A stretch of 55,943 nucleotides of DNA from Bacteroidales bacterium (GCA_024636955.1 JAGXGB010000021.1:1-55943), one strand, 5' to 3'. Positions 27,167 to 35,828 are shown, counted from the first letter of the stretch. Notes: generated by a model not told the origin, from the letters alone. A program made the numbers and translations.

Positions 27167-27735
27167 GAGAGCTTAGTTGTATTGTCTGCTGATGAAAGTG
27201 TCCGGGCAAAGGTAATTAAATCACGATATAAGAAATCAACAAGTTCAGGTCGATTACGAACTTGTTCTCGATCCCCAATAAACACGGTCTTCATGCCCAA
27301 GCGTTTGCCAAATATCATATCACTGATTGAATCGCCAACCATTACTGATCTTCGGAAGGATATTTGCCTGAATTCTTTTCTTGCAAGAATGCCCATGCCA
27401 ACAGCGGGTTTTCGAGTAAAATGCTTTTGTGACTGAAGATACATTGATACATATATTTTATCAATTTTTCCTTCTGCTTTAACAACTTCTGATAACATAA
27501 AAGCATGTACCCGCTCAAGATCATCAAATGTCATTAATCCTTTACCAATACCTTGCTGATTACTGACAACTATTATATGCCCGAACAGCTTAGTAAAGAT
27601 TGCAATAGCTTCGAGTGTGCCCTTTATAAACTTGAACTGCTGCACATCTTTTACATAATCATCAGGCAGGCGTTCATTTATAACACCGTCTCTATCAAGA
27701 AAAATAGTCCACGTTTTGTCAATTATTAAACTCAT
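27163..27735 (-). CDS. gmhB: D-glycero-D-manno-heptose 1,7-bisphosphate phosphatase
   Basis: A HAD-IIIA phosphatase of about 190 residues. The catalytic motif is FLDRDGVIN, motif II is VVSNQQGIGKG, then KPAVGMG, and motif III is MVGDSISDMIFGKRLGM with the metal-binding acids. Between gmhA/hddA and hddC it dephosphorylates C7 of heptose bisphosphate. The Cys-rich zinc loop seen in many GmhB proteins is not evident here. ATG 27735 (MSLIIDKTW) is preferred; an in-frame ATG at 27759 adds eight residues that lie inside a tandem duplication of this same start region. Confidence 0.87.
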   Translation of the reverse strand: MSLIIDKTWTIFLDRDGVINERLPDDYVKDVQQFKFIKGTLEAIAIFTKLFGHIIVVSNQQGIGKGLMTFDDLERVHAFMLSEVVKAEGKIDKIYVSMYLQSQKHFTRKPAVGMGILARKEFRQISFRRSVMVGDSISDMIFGKRLGMKTVFIGDREQVRNRPELVDFLYRDLITFARTLSSADNTTKLS

Positions 27736-27832
27736 TGAATTCCTCGTATTGTCACTCATTTAACTCATATTCCTTGGATGAACTCATTGAATACCTTATA
27801 TTGTCAATCGTTAAACTCATTGAATTCAATTT
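27729..27832. repeat. 52-bp tandem duplication at the hddC / gmhB junction
   Basis: 27729-27780 and 27781-27832 are imperfect 52-bp copies. The core AACTCATTGAAT recurs at 27729, 27781 and 27814, with a partial AACTCAT at 27762, so spacings alternate 33, 19, 33. On the minus strand the segment ATGAGTTTAAYRATTGAC occurs both as the end of hddC and as the start of gmhB. Confidence 0.85.
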
Positions 27833-28520
27833 GTGCACGTTTATAGTCCGCAGGAATACCGATGTCAATGAAATAGTCATTAAAAACACGGCCAAAAAGC
27901 TCTCCTGAAGCGACATGTTTCTGAAGCCAGTCCTTCTCAAGAGAAAACCTTTCAGGTAACTGTTGCTTTTTGAAAAATTTAGTCTTGATTATGTATATGC
28001 CCCCATTTATTAATCCTGGCTGGGAATCAGATGATTTTTCTAAAAAGGCCTTAATAACTCCTTGACCATCAAGGTCAACCTGCCCAAATCGGGAAGCATC
28101 ATCCACATTTCGTAAAGCAATCGTCATGTTAGCAAGGTTTTCTACATGAGCTTGGAAAAAATCCTGAAGATTGATTCTAAAGAGAGTGTCACCATTTAGG
28201 ACGATAAAGTAAGGAGTTGTAACTTTTTTCACTGCCAGTTTAACAGCTCCTCCTGTACCAAGAGGTTCTTTCTCTATAGCATATTCAATTTCAATAGACC
28301 TATACTTGTCTCTAAAGTAATTTTCAATAGATTTACTTAAGTATCCTGTGGAAATAATTACCTTTTGAAACCCTGTTTTATGAATGTAATTGAGAAGATA
28401 TTCAAGAAAAGGCTTTCCATTGATAGGCGCCATTGCTTTGGGCATGTCAGTAATCTCCTCTTTCAGCCTGGTACCCAATCCACCAGCGAGAATAATTATA
28501 TCCGGGTAAAGCATGAACAT
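27804..28520 (-). CDS. hddC: D-glycero-alpha-D-manno-heptose 1-phosphate guanylyltransferase
   Basis: A 238-residue nucleotidyltransferase. The N-terminal signature is IIILAGGLGTRLKEEI with the DMPKAMAPINGKPFLEYLL continuation typical of HddC; EKEPLGTGGAVKLA and VLNGDTLF carry the sugar-nucleotide and metal sites. With gmhA, hddA and gmhB it completes GDP-D-glycero-alpha-D-manno-heptose synthesis. The ATG overlaps the gmhA stop as TGATG. The last codons (EFNEFND) fall in a tandem duplication. A related hexose-1-phosphate transferase cannot be excluded on sequence alone, but the four-gene set is decisive. Confidence 0.88.
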   Translation of the reverse strand: MFMLYPDIIILAGGLGTRLKEEITDMPKAMAPINGKPFLEYLLNYIHKTGFQKVIISTGYLSKSIENYFRDKYRSIEIEYAIEKEPLGTGGAVKLAVKKVTTPYFIVLNGDTLFRINLQDFFQAHVENLANMTIALRNVDDASRFGQVDLDGQGVIKAFLEKSSDSQPGLINGGIYIIKTKFFKKQQLPERFSLEKDWLQKHVASGELFGRVFNDYFIDIGIPADYKRAQIEFNEFND

Positions 28521-29101
28521 CAGGAGCGGGGAAAAATTGAGCTTTCTACTATTTCACAAATAATATGGCCAATTGTAATATGTGATTCCTGTATGCGGGG
28601 AGTGTCATTTGAAGGAATATTGATAAGTATATCACACGAGTCTTTCATCTCACCACCAGAACTACCAGTAAGGCCAACTACAGTCATTCCTATAACATGA
28701 GCTTCTGATATCGCCCTTGTTATATTACGTGAATTGCCTGAAGTAGACAAAGCAACAAGGACATCACCTTTCATTCCTTTACCCTTAATAAGGCGGGCAT
28801 ATATTTCATCAAATGAATAGTCATTCCCCACGGCGGTAAGGTAACTGGTATTAACGTGCAAAGCTTCAGCATCAAGGGGAGGCCTATCATAATAAAAACG
28901 ACCAGAGAATTCAGCTGCTAAATGTTGTGCATCAGCAGCACTGCCGCCGTTACCGCAAAAATATACGCGATTTCCCCTAATAAATGCTTCAATTATTTCA
29001 TCAGCTGCCAGAGCAATTTTATCTATCAGGGAGCTATTGGCCATTATTTCGGTCTTAACTGATACAGAAGACTGAAGTACTGCCTTTATCTTATCTTGCA
29101 T
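28520..29101 (-). CDS. gmhA: Sedoheptulose-7-phosphate isomerase
   Basis: A 193-residue SIS-domain isomerase converting sedoheptulose 7-phosphate to D-glycero-D-manno-heptose 7-phosphate. The diagnostic blocks are FCGNGGSAADAQHLAAEFSGRF near residue 48, a diagnostic GmhA stretch, VGNDYSFDEIYARL, ALSTSGNSRNI for phosphate binding, and IQESHITIGHIICE with the catalytic Glu/His near the C-terminus. It begins the second half of the heptose cluster after a 357-bp gap, so it may have its own promoter; the best candidate box (TAACTTCG on the minus strand) has one mismatch. Confidence 0.95.
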   Translation of the reverse strand: MQDKIKAVLQSSVSVKTEIMANSSLIDKIALAADEIIEAFIRGNRVYFCGNGGSAADAQHLAAEFSGRFYYDRPPLDAEALHVNTSYLTAVGNDYSFDEIYARLIKGKGMKGDVLVALSTSGNSRNITRAISEAHVIGMTVVGLTGSSGGEMKDSCDILINIPSNDTPRIQESHITIGHIICEIVESSIFPRS

Positions 29102-29458
29102 AAAGAAATATTAGATTGCGAAGTTAAGAAATATCTGCTAAGCTCTCTTTTTGGATTGCCTTTTAGGTCAGAATAAAGTATCGGGACGGCTAAAATAATT
29201 AGATTTTAAATGAAGATCAAGTTGCTAACCAAAGAATCCTTCCCATTTTCTAATGATGTAAAGCCTCACGGGTTAGAAAATCAATAATCATTATTTGATG
29301 TATTCACCATTAATAGAGATATTATCCATGGTCTTGAGATTTATTTACCATAATAGATAGTTACCCTAAGTCTTGACAAAAAGAATAATAATACTTGAAG
29401 CCCTGATTAAACTAAGGCTACTTTAATTTATTACCACTGTGAAATTACCGATACTTGA
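29102..29458. other. Gap inside the heptose cluster, no assigned gene
   Basis: 357 bp between hddA and gmhA. The only short reading frame worth naming is on the plus strand at 29211-29288, 25 codons beginning MKIKLLTKESFPF; it has no recognised relative and may be a gene remnant or chance. Degenerate direct repeats are present: 29301-29340 resembles 29342-29380 (TATTYACCATTAATAGA and GTCTTGA cores), and CTTGA recurs 22 bp later at 29394. No hairpin terminator is evident. Confidence 0.5.
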
Positions 29459-30481
29459 TTAAAAGCTCCATGTAACAAGACCTTGAGTAGTAAACTCATA
29501 TCTTTTTGCTTCTCCTCCAAACCGCTTTAGTGACTCAATGACTCTCGACCTATTATCACCTGGACAATAGAAAATCATAAACCCACCTCCACCAGCACCA
29601 CTTATCTTACCGCCTGATGCTCCGTTAGCTCTCGCAGTTTCATATATTTCATCTAATAAGGGGTTTGAAATCTCTTCTGCCATTTGCTTCTTAAAAGTCC
29701 AACCAAAGTCTAATATCTCGCCTATTTTATTTAAGTTCCCTCGCAATAGCGCTTCTTTCATCATCACAGATTGCTTTTTAAGCTGATGCATTGCCTCAAT
29801 AGACTTCTGGTCATTCTTTATGACATTTGCTGATTGGGCTTCAATTATCTTTGAAGATAGGCGACTGGTCTGAGTGTAAAACAGCACAAGATTGTGGGAA
29901 AGCTCATTTAGATAAATGTCCTTAATTCTGAGGGGATTGACAATTACATTATCATTTCCGGCAAACTCCATAAAGTTAACTCCTCCAAAGGTAGCAGCAT
30001 ATTGATCCTGCTTCCCACCTGCCATTCCTAAATCAACTCTTTCAATATCATAGGCTAATTTGGCAAGGTCGTATTCACCTAGAGGTAACTTAAGCCACTC
30101 TGCGAAAGCACCCAAAATTGCAACTACGAGTGTTGACGAAGTGCCCAGTCCAGAGCCGGCAGGTGCATCTACCGAGGTAGACAAAGTGAAAGAAAGCGGT
30201 TTTCTGGCAAAATCTTTAACCACTCTGTTGTACACGCCCCTGTGCAGATTCAGTATTCCATTCACAGGAATTGATTCTGCGCTCTTTAATTCATGGAATT
30301 CATTTTTATCAATTGAGTGCAAAACAATTTTCCCATCATTTCGGGGAACAATTGTGGCATAAGCGTATAAACTGATGGTAGCATTAAGGATTGCACCCCC
30401 ATATAGGTCAGAGTAGGGGGAAACATCTGACCCTCCCCCTGCCAGTCCAATTCTCAATGGTGCCTTACTTCTAATAATCAT
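29459..30481 (-). CDS. hddA: D-glycero-alpha-D-manno-heptose 7-phosphate kinase
   Basis: A 340-residue GHMP kinase. The N-terminal PLRIGLAGGGSDVSPYSDLYGG is typical of HddA-like sugar kinases, the ATP loop is DAPAGSGLGTSSTLVVA near residue 108, MAGGKQDQYAATFGGVNF follows, and the third motif is GASGGKISGAGGGGFMIFY near the C-terminus. It phosphorylates C1 of heptose 7-phosphate in the alpha configuration, which commits the pathway to GDP-activated rather than ADP-activated heptose. It lies 15 bp after the T9SS cargo gene on the same strand. Confidence 0.92.
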   Translation of the reverse strand: MIIRSKAPLRIGLAGGGSDVSPYSDLYGGAILNATISLYAYATIVPRNDGKIVLHSIDKNEFHELKSAESIPVNGILNLHRGVYNRVVKDFARKPLSFTLSTSVDAPAGSGLGTSSTLVVAILGAFAEWLKLPLGEYDLAKLAYDIERVDLGMAGGKQDQYAATFGGVNFMEFAGNDNVIVNPLRIKDIYLNELSHNLVLFYTQTSRLSSKIIEAQSANVIKNDQKSIEAMHQLKKQSVMMKEALLRGNLNKIGEILDFGWTFKKQMAEEISNPLLDEIYETARANGASGGKISGAGGGGFMIFYCPGDNRSRVIESLKRFGGEAKRYEFTTQGLVTWSF

Positions 30482-30496
30482 GTATTATTCTAATGG

Positions 30497-31873
30497 TTAT
30501 CTTCCTGTGACTAATGCTTTCTGTGTAGTAACGCCTATATTAGTGATAACCTGAATTGTATATAATCCACTCTCTAGGCCTGAAAGATCACAATAATAAG
30601 TGTTAATACCTTGAGAAATTCGGTAGTCACTATTATTCAGCACAATTGTACCAGTGTGATTAATAATTCGTATACTCTTTAATTGAACTGTTTCATTACC
30701 CTGAATCACCTGAAAAATACCATTTGATGGGTTTGGATAAATTTTTATATTCTCAGGATAAGAGTTTGCAATTTTCTCACTGATCAAGTTAATAGAGTCA
30801 CAATGCATCAAATTATCACAATCACTTGATACTGTCAAGCATACTTGATAACATCCTAACTCATTATAATAGTGGAGTGGATCTCTTAAATAAGAAAAAA
30901 AGCCATCTCCAAAATCCCACAGATATTGGTAGTTATCAACTGTATCAGAAGGATTGAACTGAACGTAGTAACCGGAAATTTCATGAATAAAATCAGCTAC
31001 TAATGGTGGACATGTTACATTAATTAGTTCACAATAAGTGGTTGTATCGCACTCATTTGCCACAGTTAAACAAACATTATATATTCCTGTGTCTGGAAAA
31101 GTGTAGACTGGATTAGCCAAATCTGAATAAAAACCATTACCAAAATCCCACCAAAAGTAGGTATTAGTTGGTTCATTAGCAGTAAATTGCAATTCATTTT
31201 GATTACCAGTAAATGAAAATGTATATGAGGCATCGGCAAGATCGCACGTTGTGTATTCAATTGAAAGAAGAGGACGTTTAGTGGAGTCTATATGATCACT
31301 TGAAGAAAATACCATTGCAGCATAAAGTTCTTCTTCTTTCAATTGAAACATAAAGCCGAAATTCTGATCCGGATTATCGTAAAAGTACTTTATAAGATTA
31401 GTAACATCAATGTTTGGGTAGTCTTGAATCTGAGCTATTGAAGCAGGAATCTCAACAGCATCTTCATATGTCACCGCTGGCTGAGTATTCCAAGTGGCAG
31501 AATATTGATCCCACGGTTGTGTGATTCTGAGCAAATAGCTGGCATTGTCTCCTGAATGAATCTGATGATGGCCGGTGATAGTATTACAAAACAATGAGAG
31601 TTTTGCACCAACAATAACCGCACCTTCAGGGAGTGAAGATAAATCGAACTTTAATAGGCTTCTTTCTACAAATGGAGCACCCTGAACAGTCCATGCATTT
31701 GCAATAAAATCATCCTCATACCAGATTGGCCAGTCCATGTCAGTTCTGATCTCGCAATCAATCCCTTCATTTGGCCCCGGTCGCAATTCAATAGTTTGAG
31801 TGTTTTGTGATAATACTTGATAACAGTTTAAGAACAAAGAAATTAACAGTAACCAATGTATAAGATTTTTCAT
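30497..31873 (-). CDS. T9SS cargo protein with DNRLRE-like and PKD domains
   Basis: A 458-residue secreted protein. A signal peptide (WLLLISLFLNCYQVLSQ) is followed by a DNRLRE/CBM96-like beta domain of about residues 25-215 (RSLLKFDLSSLPEGAVIVGAKL, WDQYSATWNTQPAV). Two PKD domains follow (FWWDFGNGFYSDLANPVYTF; YLWDFGDGFFSYLRDPLHYY), and then a C-terminal type A sorting domain (IKIYPNPSNGIFQV ... KALVTGR). The sorting domain routes it through the type IX secretion system to the surface. DNRLRE and PKD modules usually bind or stiffen; no catalytic motif is visible. It sits between a glycosyltransferase gene and hddA with 20- and 15-bp spacers, so it is co-transcribed with glycan genes. Confidence 0.88.
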   Translation of the reverse strand: MKNLIHWLLLISLFLNCYQVLSQNTQTIELRPGPNEGIDCEIRTDMDWPIWYEDDFIANAWTVQGAPFVERSLLKFDLSSLPEGAVIVGAKLSLFCNTITGHHQIHSGDNASYLLRITQPWDQYSATWNTQPAVTYEDAVEIPASIAQIQDYPNIDVTNLIKYFYDNPDQNFGFMFQLKEEELYAAMVFSSSDHIDSTKRPLLSIEYTTCDLADASYTFSFTGNQNELQFTANEPTNTYFWWDFGNGFYSDLANPVYTFPDTGIYNVCLTVANECDTTTYCELINVTCPPLVADFIHEISGYYVQFNPSDTVDNYQYLWDFGDGFFSYLRDPLHYYNELGCYQVCLTVSSDCDNLMHCDSINLISEKIANSYPENIKIYPNPSNGIFQVIQGNETVQLKSIRIINHTGTIVLNNSDYRISQGINTYYCDLSGLESGLYTIQVITNIGVTTQKALVTGR

Positions 31874-31893
31874 AAGGCGGAATTTGGTTTTGT

Positions 31894-33027
31894 CTATAGG
31901 ATTACTTTATCAATTGTTTCAATTAATCCATTCCATGAAAACCGTTCCCGCTCAGTTTTCACATTCTCTGTAAATTCCTCTTCTCGTTTCTCCGAGTAGA
32001 ATCTAAAAATTGCATTTTCAATTGCATCCACATTGGGTTCAACAACAAACCCCACTTTCCCATCCGGAACCATTTCTGATAAGCCACCTACATTTGTAGT
32101 TATCATAGGTTTCTTAAAGTAATAAGCAATCTGAGTAACACCACTCTGAGTTGCATTTTTATATGGCTGTACTACAACACTGCTTGCACAGAAATACAAA
32201 TTTACTTCTGTGTTTGGAATAAAACAAGTTTTTAATACTAAAAATTCAACAAGGTTGAGTTTTTTAATCAACTCTTGATACTTTACTTCATTGTCATAGA
32301 ATTCTCCGGCTATTATTAGTTTTACTGGAAGTTCCTTGATACGCTTGCTTGCGATTGCTTTAAGCAATAAATCAAGGCCTTTATAATCGCGAATAAACCC
32401 AAAAAAAAGCATGTAGGAATAATTTGGATCAAGTCCGAGTTTTTGTAATGCAACCTCCTTAGAAATGATTTCTCCAAAATTATCGTACAAGGGATGTGGA
32501 TTGTACCTTCTAGGTTTATTATTGTCGAAACCATTTAGATCATTAAGTACTGATCTTGACATGGCGACGAATCCATCAACTGATGAGATAAAGTATTTAG
32601 AAAGTAATCTATCAGCAAATCTCTTCTCATGAGGAACAATGTTGTCAGTAATTGAGATTATCCTTGTTTTTATCTTTTTTCTTATTAACCTGGCAATACT
32701 TCCTAAGCATGGTGCCATGAAAGGCAACCAATACCTTATTATGATTAAAGCAGGTTTGAGCTCTGCTACTTTAGTTGCTGTTTTATACCAGGTAATTGGG
32801 TTTATAGAGTTAATTGTAATCCTGATATCAAGCCTCTCTGGTGGCTCTTCCTTTGAGAGTTGAGTAGTTCCTGGAAACAGAAATGAAGGATATTGCAAGC
32901 TAAATGTAAATATAGTTACATCATCACCATAATCCAGATAAGCCTGAGCTAACCGTTCATTGAATGTGGTTATACCACCCCCCCTCAACGGATAAGCAGA
33001 TCCAATGATTACAACCTTTCTGCCCAT
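31894..33027 (-). CDS. Glycosyltransferase family 4
   Basis: A 377-residue GT-B fold glycosyltransferase. The N-terminal domain opens VVIIGSAYPLRGGGITTFNERLA, the usual glycine-rich acceptor loop of GT4. The C-terminal domain has MLFFGFIRDYKGLDLLLKAI and then VVQPYKNATQSGVTQIAYYFKKPMI, the donor-binding region where GT4 enzymes normally have an ExxxxxE motif (here less clear), and TNVGGLSEMVPDGKVGFVV. The ATG overlaps the GT2 stop as TGATG. Donor and acceptor are unknown; nearby GDP-heptose genes make a manno-configured donor plausible. Confidence 0.88.
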   Translation of the reverse strand: MGRKVVIIGSAYPLRGGGITTFNERLAQAYLDYGDDVTIFTFSLQYPSFLFPGTTQLSKEEPPERLDIRITINSINPITWYKTATKVAELKPALIIIRYWLPFMAPCLGSIARLIRKKIKTRIISITDNIVPHEKRFADRLLSKYFISSVDGFVAMSRSVLNDLNGFDNNKPRRYNPHPLYDNFGEIISKEVALQKLGLDPNYSYMLFFGFIRDYKGLDLLLKAIASKRIKELPVKLIIAGEFYDNEVKYQELIKKLNLVEFLVLKTCFIPNTEVNLYFCASSVVVQPYKNATQSGVTQIAYYFKKPMITTNVGGLSEMVPDGKVGFVVEPNVDAIENAIFRFYSEKREEEFTENVKTERERFSWNGLIETIDKVIL

Positions 33028-33983
33028 CAGAGTTCTTCTTCTACTAAATAATGGTTGCGATCGCTTGCACTTCGGCTGATCATTTCACCCAGAAAGCCTG
33101 TCAAAAATAGTTGCGTACCTAACACCATCGCAAGTAATCCCAAATAAAATAATGGACGATCTGTCATCTTATACTCTGCCAGGAAGAACTTAGCGTAGGC
33201 AAGGTAGCCTGCTATCAAAAATCCAATCGCAAAGAGTAAACTACCTAATGTTCCAAAGAGGTGCATGGGTTTTCTACCGAAGCGGGAAACAAACATTATG
33301 GAGATTAGATCGAGAAAACCGTTTATGAATCGTTCCCAACCAAACTTTGTTACGCCATATTGTCTTTTTCTATGGACTACAACCTTTTCTCCTATATTTC
33401 TGAATCCTGCCCACTTGGCAATGACTGGGATATATCGGTGCATCTCACCATATACTTCAATAGCTTTCACAACTTCACGACGGTATGCCTTAAGTCCGCA
33501 ATTCATATCATGAAGTTTGACTCCTGACATGCGCTTGGTAACTGAATTGTATATTTTCGATGGAAGATTCTTTGTAAGTCTGGAGTCGTACCTCTTCTTT
33601 TTCCACCCTGAAACAAGATCATAGCCTTCTTCAGTTATCATCTTATAAAGTTCTGGTATTTCATCAGGACTATCCTGAAGGTCAGCATCCATAGTTATTA
33701 CAACTTTGCCCTGGACTTTCTCAAAACCTCTGTTCAAGGCGGCCGACTTACCGTAATTTCTTCTCAATTTAATTCCTTTGATGGATGAATTGCCTGCTGA
33801 GAGAGTTTTAACTACCTGCCAGGAATTATCGCTACTTCCGTCATCTATCAGTATAATTTCGTAAACAAAACCGTGTTCATCCATCACTTTCCTGATCCAT
33901 TCGCACAGCTCAGGTAGTGATTCTTCCTCATTAAATAAGGGAATTACCACTGATATTTGAATTTGGTTTTTTAAGTCGACCAT
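33027..33983 (-). CDS. Glycosyltransferase family 2, DPM1/ArnC-like
   Basis: A 318-residue GT-A glycosyltransferase. The nucleotide-binding start is ISVVIPLFNEEESLPEL, with DDGSSDNSW, RRNYGKSAALNRGFE and the metal-binding MDADLQDSPDEI. HDMNCGLKAYRREV and VVHRKRQYGVTKFGWERF match polyprenyl-phosphate glycosyltransferases. Two C-terminal membrane helices (about residues 235-300) anchor it. It likely makes a polyprenyl-phosphate sugar donor on the inner membrane. The ATG overlaps the DUF4199 stop as TAATG. Confidence 0.9.
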   Translation of the reverse strand: MVDLKNQIQISVVIPLFNEEESLPELCEWIRKVMDEHGFVYEIILIDDGSSDNSWQVVKTLSAGNSSIKGIKLRRNYGKSAALNRGFEKVQGKVVITMDADLQDSPDEIPELYKMITEEGYDLVSGWKKKRYDSRLTKNLPSKIYNSVTKRMSGVKLHDMNCGLKAYRREVVKAIEVYGEMHRYIPVIAKWAGFRNIGEKVVVHRKRQYGVTKFGWERFINGFLDLISIMFVSRFGRKPMHLFGTLGSLLFAIGFLIAGYLAYAKFFLAEYKMTDRPLFYLGLLAMVLGTQLFLTGFLGEMISRSASDRNHYLVEEEL

Positions 33984-34549
33984 TATTGACTGAATGTGGT
34001 GTTAAAACTATCATCATTCTTTTTTAAAAACGCTGAAGTTATCAATGAAATAATGATACCCCAAATTAACATTCCTATAAATGCAAACACATTTAACAAG
34101 GGCATTTTCATAAATCGGGTACTCATCTCAATTTGAGTGTCTATCATGTCGTCCGACATCCCTCTATCAACCATAGCTTGTTCAGTTAACTCAATTAGTT
34201 CCCTTATACCATCCGGATGTATGTATGTATAAAACACCCAAGTATAAAGTGCAAAAATAATTCCAGTTATTAAGCTTATGTATAAGCCAGTTAGGAATGC
34301 TTTACCATATGAGATAAAACCACCATTAATCTTATCCCTGAAGTTGATTGTTGCCAAAACAATGCCGACAATCAATACTATGTATGATAAGTAATTCAAC
34401 CAGGTGATACGGTAAATATCAAGTGCATAATACAATAGAGATAGCAAAACATAAGCTGCTGCAGTGTATAAGCCGTATGTTAATGCATTTTTGAATAGCG
34501 AGGTTTTATTTTGCGACTCAAGTGTGGTCATTCTTTCAGTATTTTCCAT
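33983..34549 (-). CDS. DUF4199 membrane protein
   Basis: A 188-residue inner-membrane protein with four hydrophobic helices and the look of DUF4199: KNALTYGLYTAAAYVLLSLLYYALDI, FISYGKAFLTGLYISLITGIIFALY and a central charged loop. The family is common in Bacteroidota ahead of polyprenyl-phosphate glycosyltransferases, as here. No function is established. It is the first gene of the nine-gene surface-glycan run and has a TACATTTG box at 34572-34579. Confidence 0.85.
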   Translation of the reverse strand: MENTERMTTLESQNKTSLFKNALTYGLYTAAAYVLLSLLYYALDIYRITWLNYLSYIVLIVGIVLATINFRDKINGGFISYGKAFLTGLYISLITGIIFALYTWVFYTYIHPDGIRELIELTEQAMVDRGMSDDMIDTQIEMSTRFMKMPLLNVFAFIGMLIWGIIISLITSAFLKKNDDSFNTTFSQ

Positions 34550-34571
34550 AGCTATAGATGTTTTGTTTATG

Positions 34572-34579
34572 CAAATGTA
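34572..34579 (-). promoter_or_regulatory. -7 box of the surface-glycan operon
   Basis: TACATTTG on the minus strand, a full TAnnTTTG match about 22 nt before the DUF4199 ATG. Confidence 0.5.
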
Positions 34580-34617
34580 TTGAATAAAATGTTAAATTAA
34601 AAAATTAATGATTTGCA

Positions 34618-34648
34618 TTTGCACGAGCAATAACATTTTGTATCTTTG
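34618..34648 (+). promoter_or_regulatory. SRP RNA promoter
   Basis: TTTG at 34618-34621 and TATCTTTG at 34641-34648, 19 bp apart: near-consensus -33 and -7 elements directly ahead of the SRP RNA. Confidence 0.75.
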
Positions 34649-34652
34649 CGGT

Positions 34653-34749
34653 GGGTAAGTCTTATACGACCAGCTCCTATCGAACTCCCCCAGGTCAGGA
34701 ATGAAGCAAGGGTAGATGGTTGTAGCGGTGCGATATAAGTAGCTTACCC
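34653..34749 (+). ncRNA. ffs: Signal recognition particle RNA, small bacterial type
   Basis: About 97 nt. The closing stem pairs GGGTAAG (34653-34659) with CTTACCC (34743-34749) and is followed by a run of seven T, which also ends transcription. The apical region holds the conserved SRP54-binding core CCAGGTCAGGAATGAAGCA, with the GGTCAGG internal loop and matching strand. It works with Ffh in targeting membrane proteins. The promoter is near consensus. Confidence 0.95.
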
Positions 34750-34807
34750 TTTTTTTATTTGAACAAATCGTTGTAATTTGCGTCGTTCTTTTACAAAATA
34801 ACATGCT

Positions 34808-35419
34808 ATGTTATTAAAGATTTATCCTGAAAATCCTAACCCCAGGTATATCAGAATGGTAGTAGAGTGCCTTCTGGACGGTGGAATTATCATATATCCA
34901 ACTGATACCGTATATGGTTTGGGTTGTGATATATTCAAGTCGAAAGCTATTGAACGGATAGCACAGATTAAGGGAATCAAAGCTGAAAAAGCTAATTTCT
35001 CCTTTATTTGCAACGATCTTAGCCAACTTGCTGATTACTCAAAACCCATTCCAAATCCGGTATTTAAGCTTATGAAAAGTAATTTGCCGGGTCCTTTTAC
35101 TTTCATTTTGAATGCAAGCAATAATGTTCCTAAATTAATTCAAAGCAAAAAGAAGACTGTTGGTATACGTATTCCCAACAATTCTATTCCACTTGAAATT
35201 GTGCGTGAACTTGGTAATCCAATTATGTCAACTTCAATTCATGATGACGACAAGATCATAGAGTATACTACTGATCCTGAGCTGATTTATGAGAAATACA
35301 ATAAATTGGTTGACATTGTTATTGATGGAGGTTACGGTGATAATGAACCTTCTACGGTAGTTGATTGTACTGTTGATGTACCAATTATTATACGTGAAGG
35401 AAAGGGAACACTTATATGA
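34808..35419 (+). CDS. Sua5/YciO/YrdC-family protein, likely threonylcarbamoyl-AMP synthase
   Basis: A 203-residue single YrdC domain. It shows IIIYPTDTVYGLGCDIF near residue 28, RIAQIKGIKAEKANFSFIC, LPGPFTFIL, RIPNNSIPLEIV and MSTSIHDDD, with STVVDCT near the end. These are the family's nucleotide and threonine sites. It would make threonylcarbamoyl-AMP for the tRNA t6A37 modification, the substrate later thiolated by MtaB. The family also includes YciO, whose activity is weaker or different, so the exact role is not certain. Confidence 0.85.
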   Translation: MLLKIYPENPNPRYIRMVVECLLDGGIIIYPTDTVYGLGCDIFKSKAIERIAQIKGIKAEKANFSFICNDLSQLADYSKPIPNPVFKLMKSNLPGPFTFILNASNNVPKLIQSKKKTVGIRIPNNSIPLEIVRELGNPIMSTSIHDDDKIIEYTTDPELIYEKYNKLVDIVIDGGYGDNEPSTVVDCTVDVPIIIREGKGTLI

Positions 35420-35751
35420 CAAAATTACGAAACCTGTTTGAACTACCTAAAAACCTTGGAACAGAAGAGTATTCTGAAATACTCACCCAGGGTGATGCAC
35501 AAATAATGAGAATTATTTCAACGGGCCAAATTACACAAGTTGATCAATGGTATGATCAGGATAATGATGAGTGGGTTGTTCTTCTTGATGGAGAAGCTCA
35601 TCTTTTATTTGAAGGTCAGGAAGTAATAGTAATGCAAAAAGGGGATTACCTTTTGATTAAGGCCCATGAGAAACATAGGGTTGTTTATACAAGCACTCAA
35701 CCGCCTTGTGTGTGGCTCGCAATCCACAGTAATCTCACATTAAACTCTTAA
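35416..35751 (+). CDS. Small cupin-domain protein
   Basis: A 111-residue single cupin. The first motif region is DQWYDQDNDEWVVLLDGEAHLLFEG and the second is GDYLLIKAHEKHRVVYTS. Several expected metal-binding His are present or replaced (HKRH pattern HEKH in motif 2; motif 1 has Asp/Glu in place of the His pair). The ATG overlaps the stop of the YrdC-family gene by 4 nt (ATGA), so the two are co-translated. Cupins of this size are often small-molecule binders or isomerases; function unknown. Confidence 0.8.
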   Translation: MTKLRNLFELPKNLGTEEYSEILTQGDAQIMRIISTGQITQVDQWYDQDNDEWVVLLDGEAHLLFEGQEVIVMQKGDYLLIKAHEKHRVVYTSTQPPCVWLAIHSNLTLNS

Positions 35752-35828
35752 CATAAAACCTCTTATAATAATTAAGTAATTGAAAACATGTAGGTTATAT
35801 GAGATGATGAAAAATTATTGATATTTTA

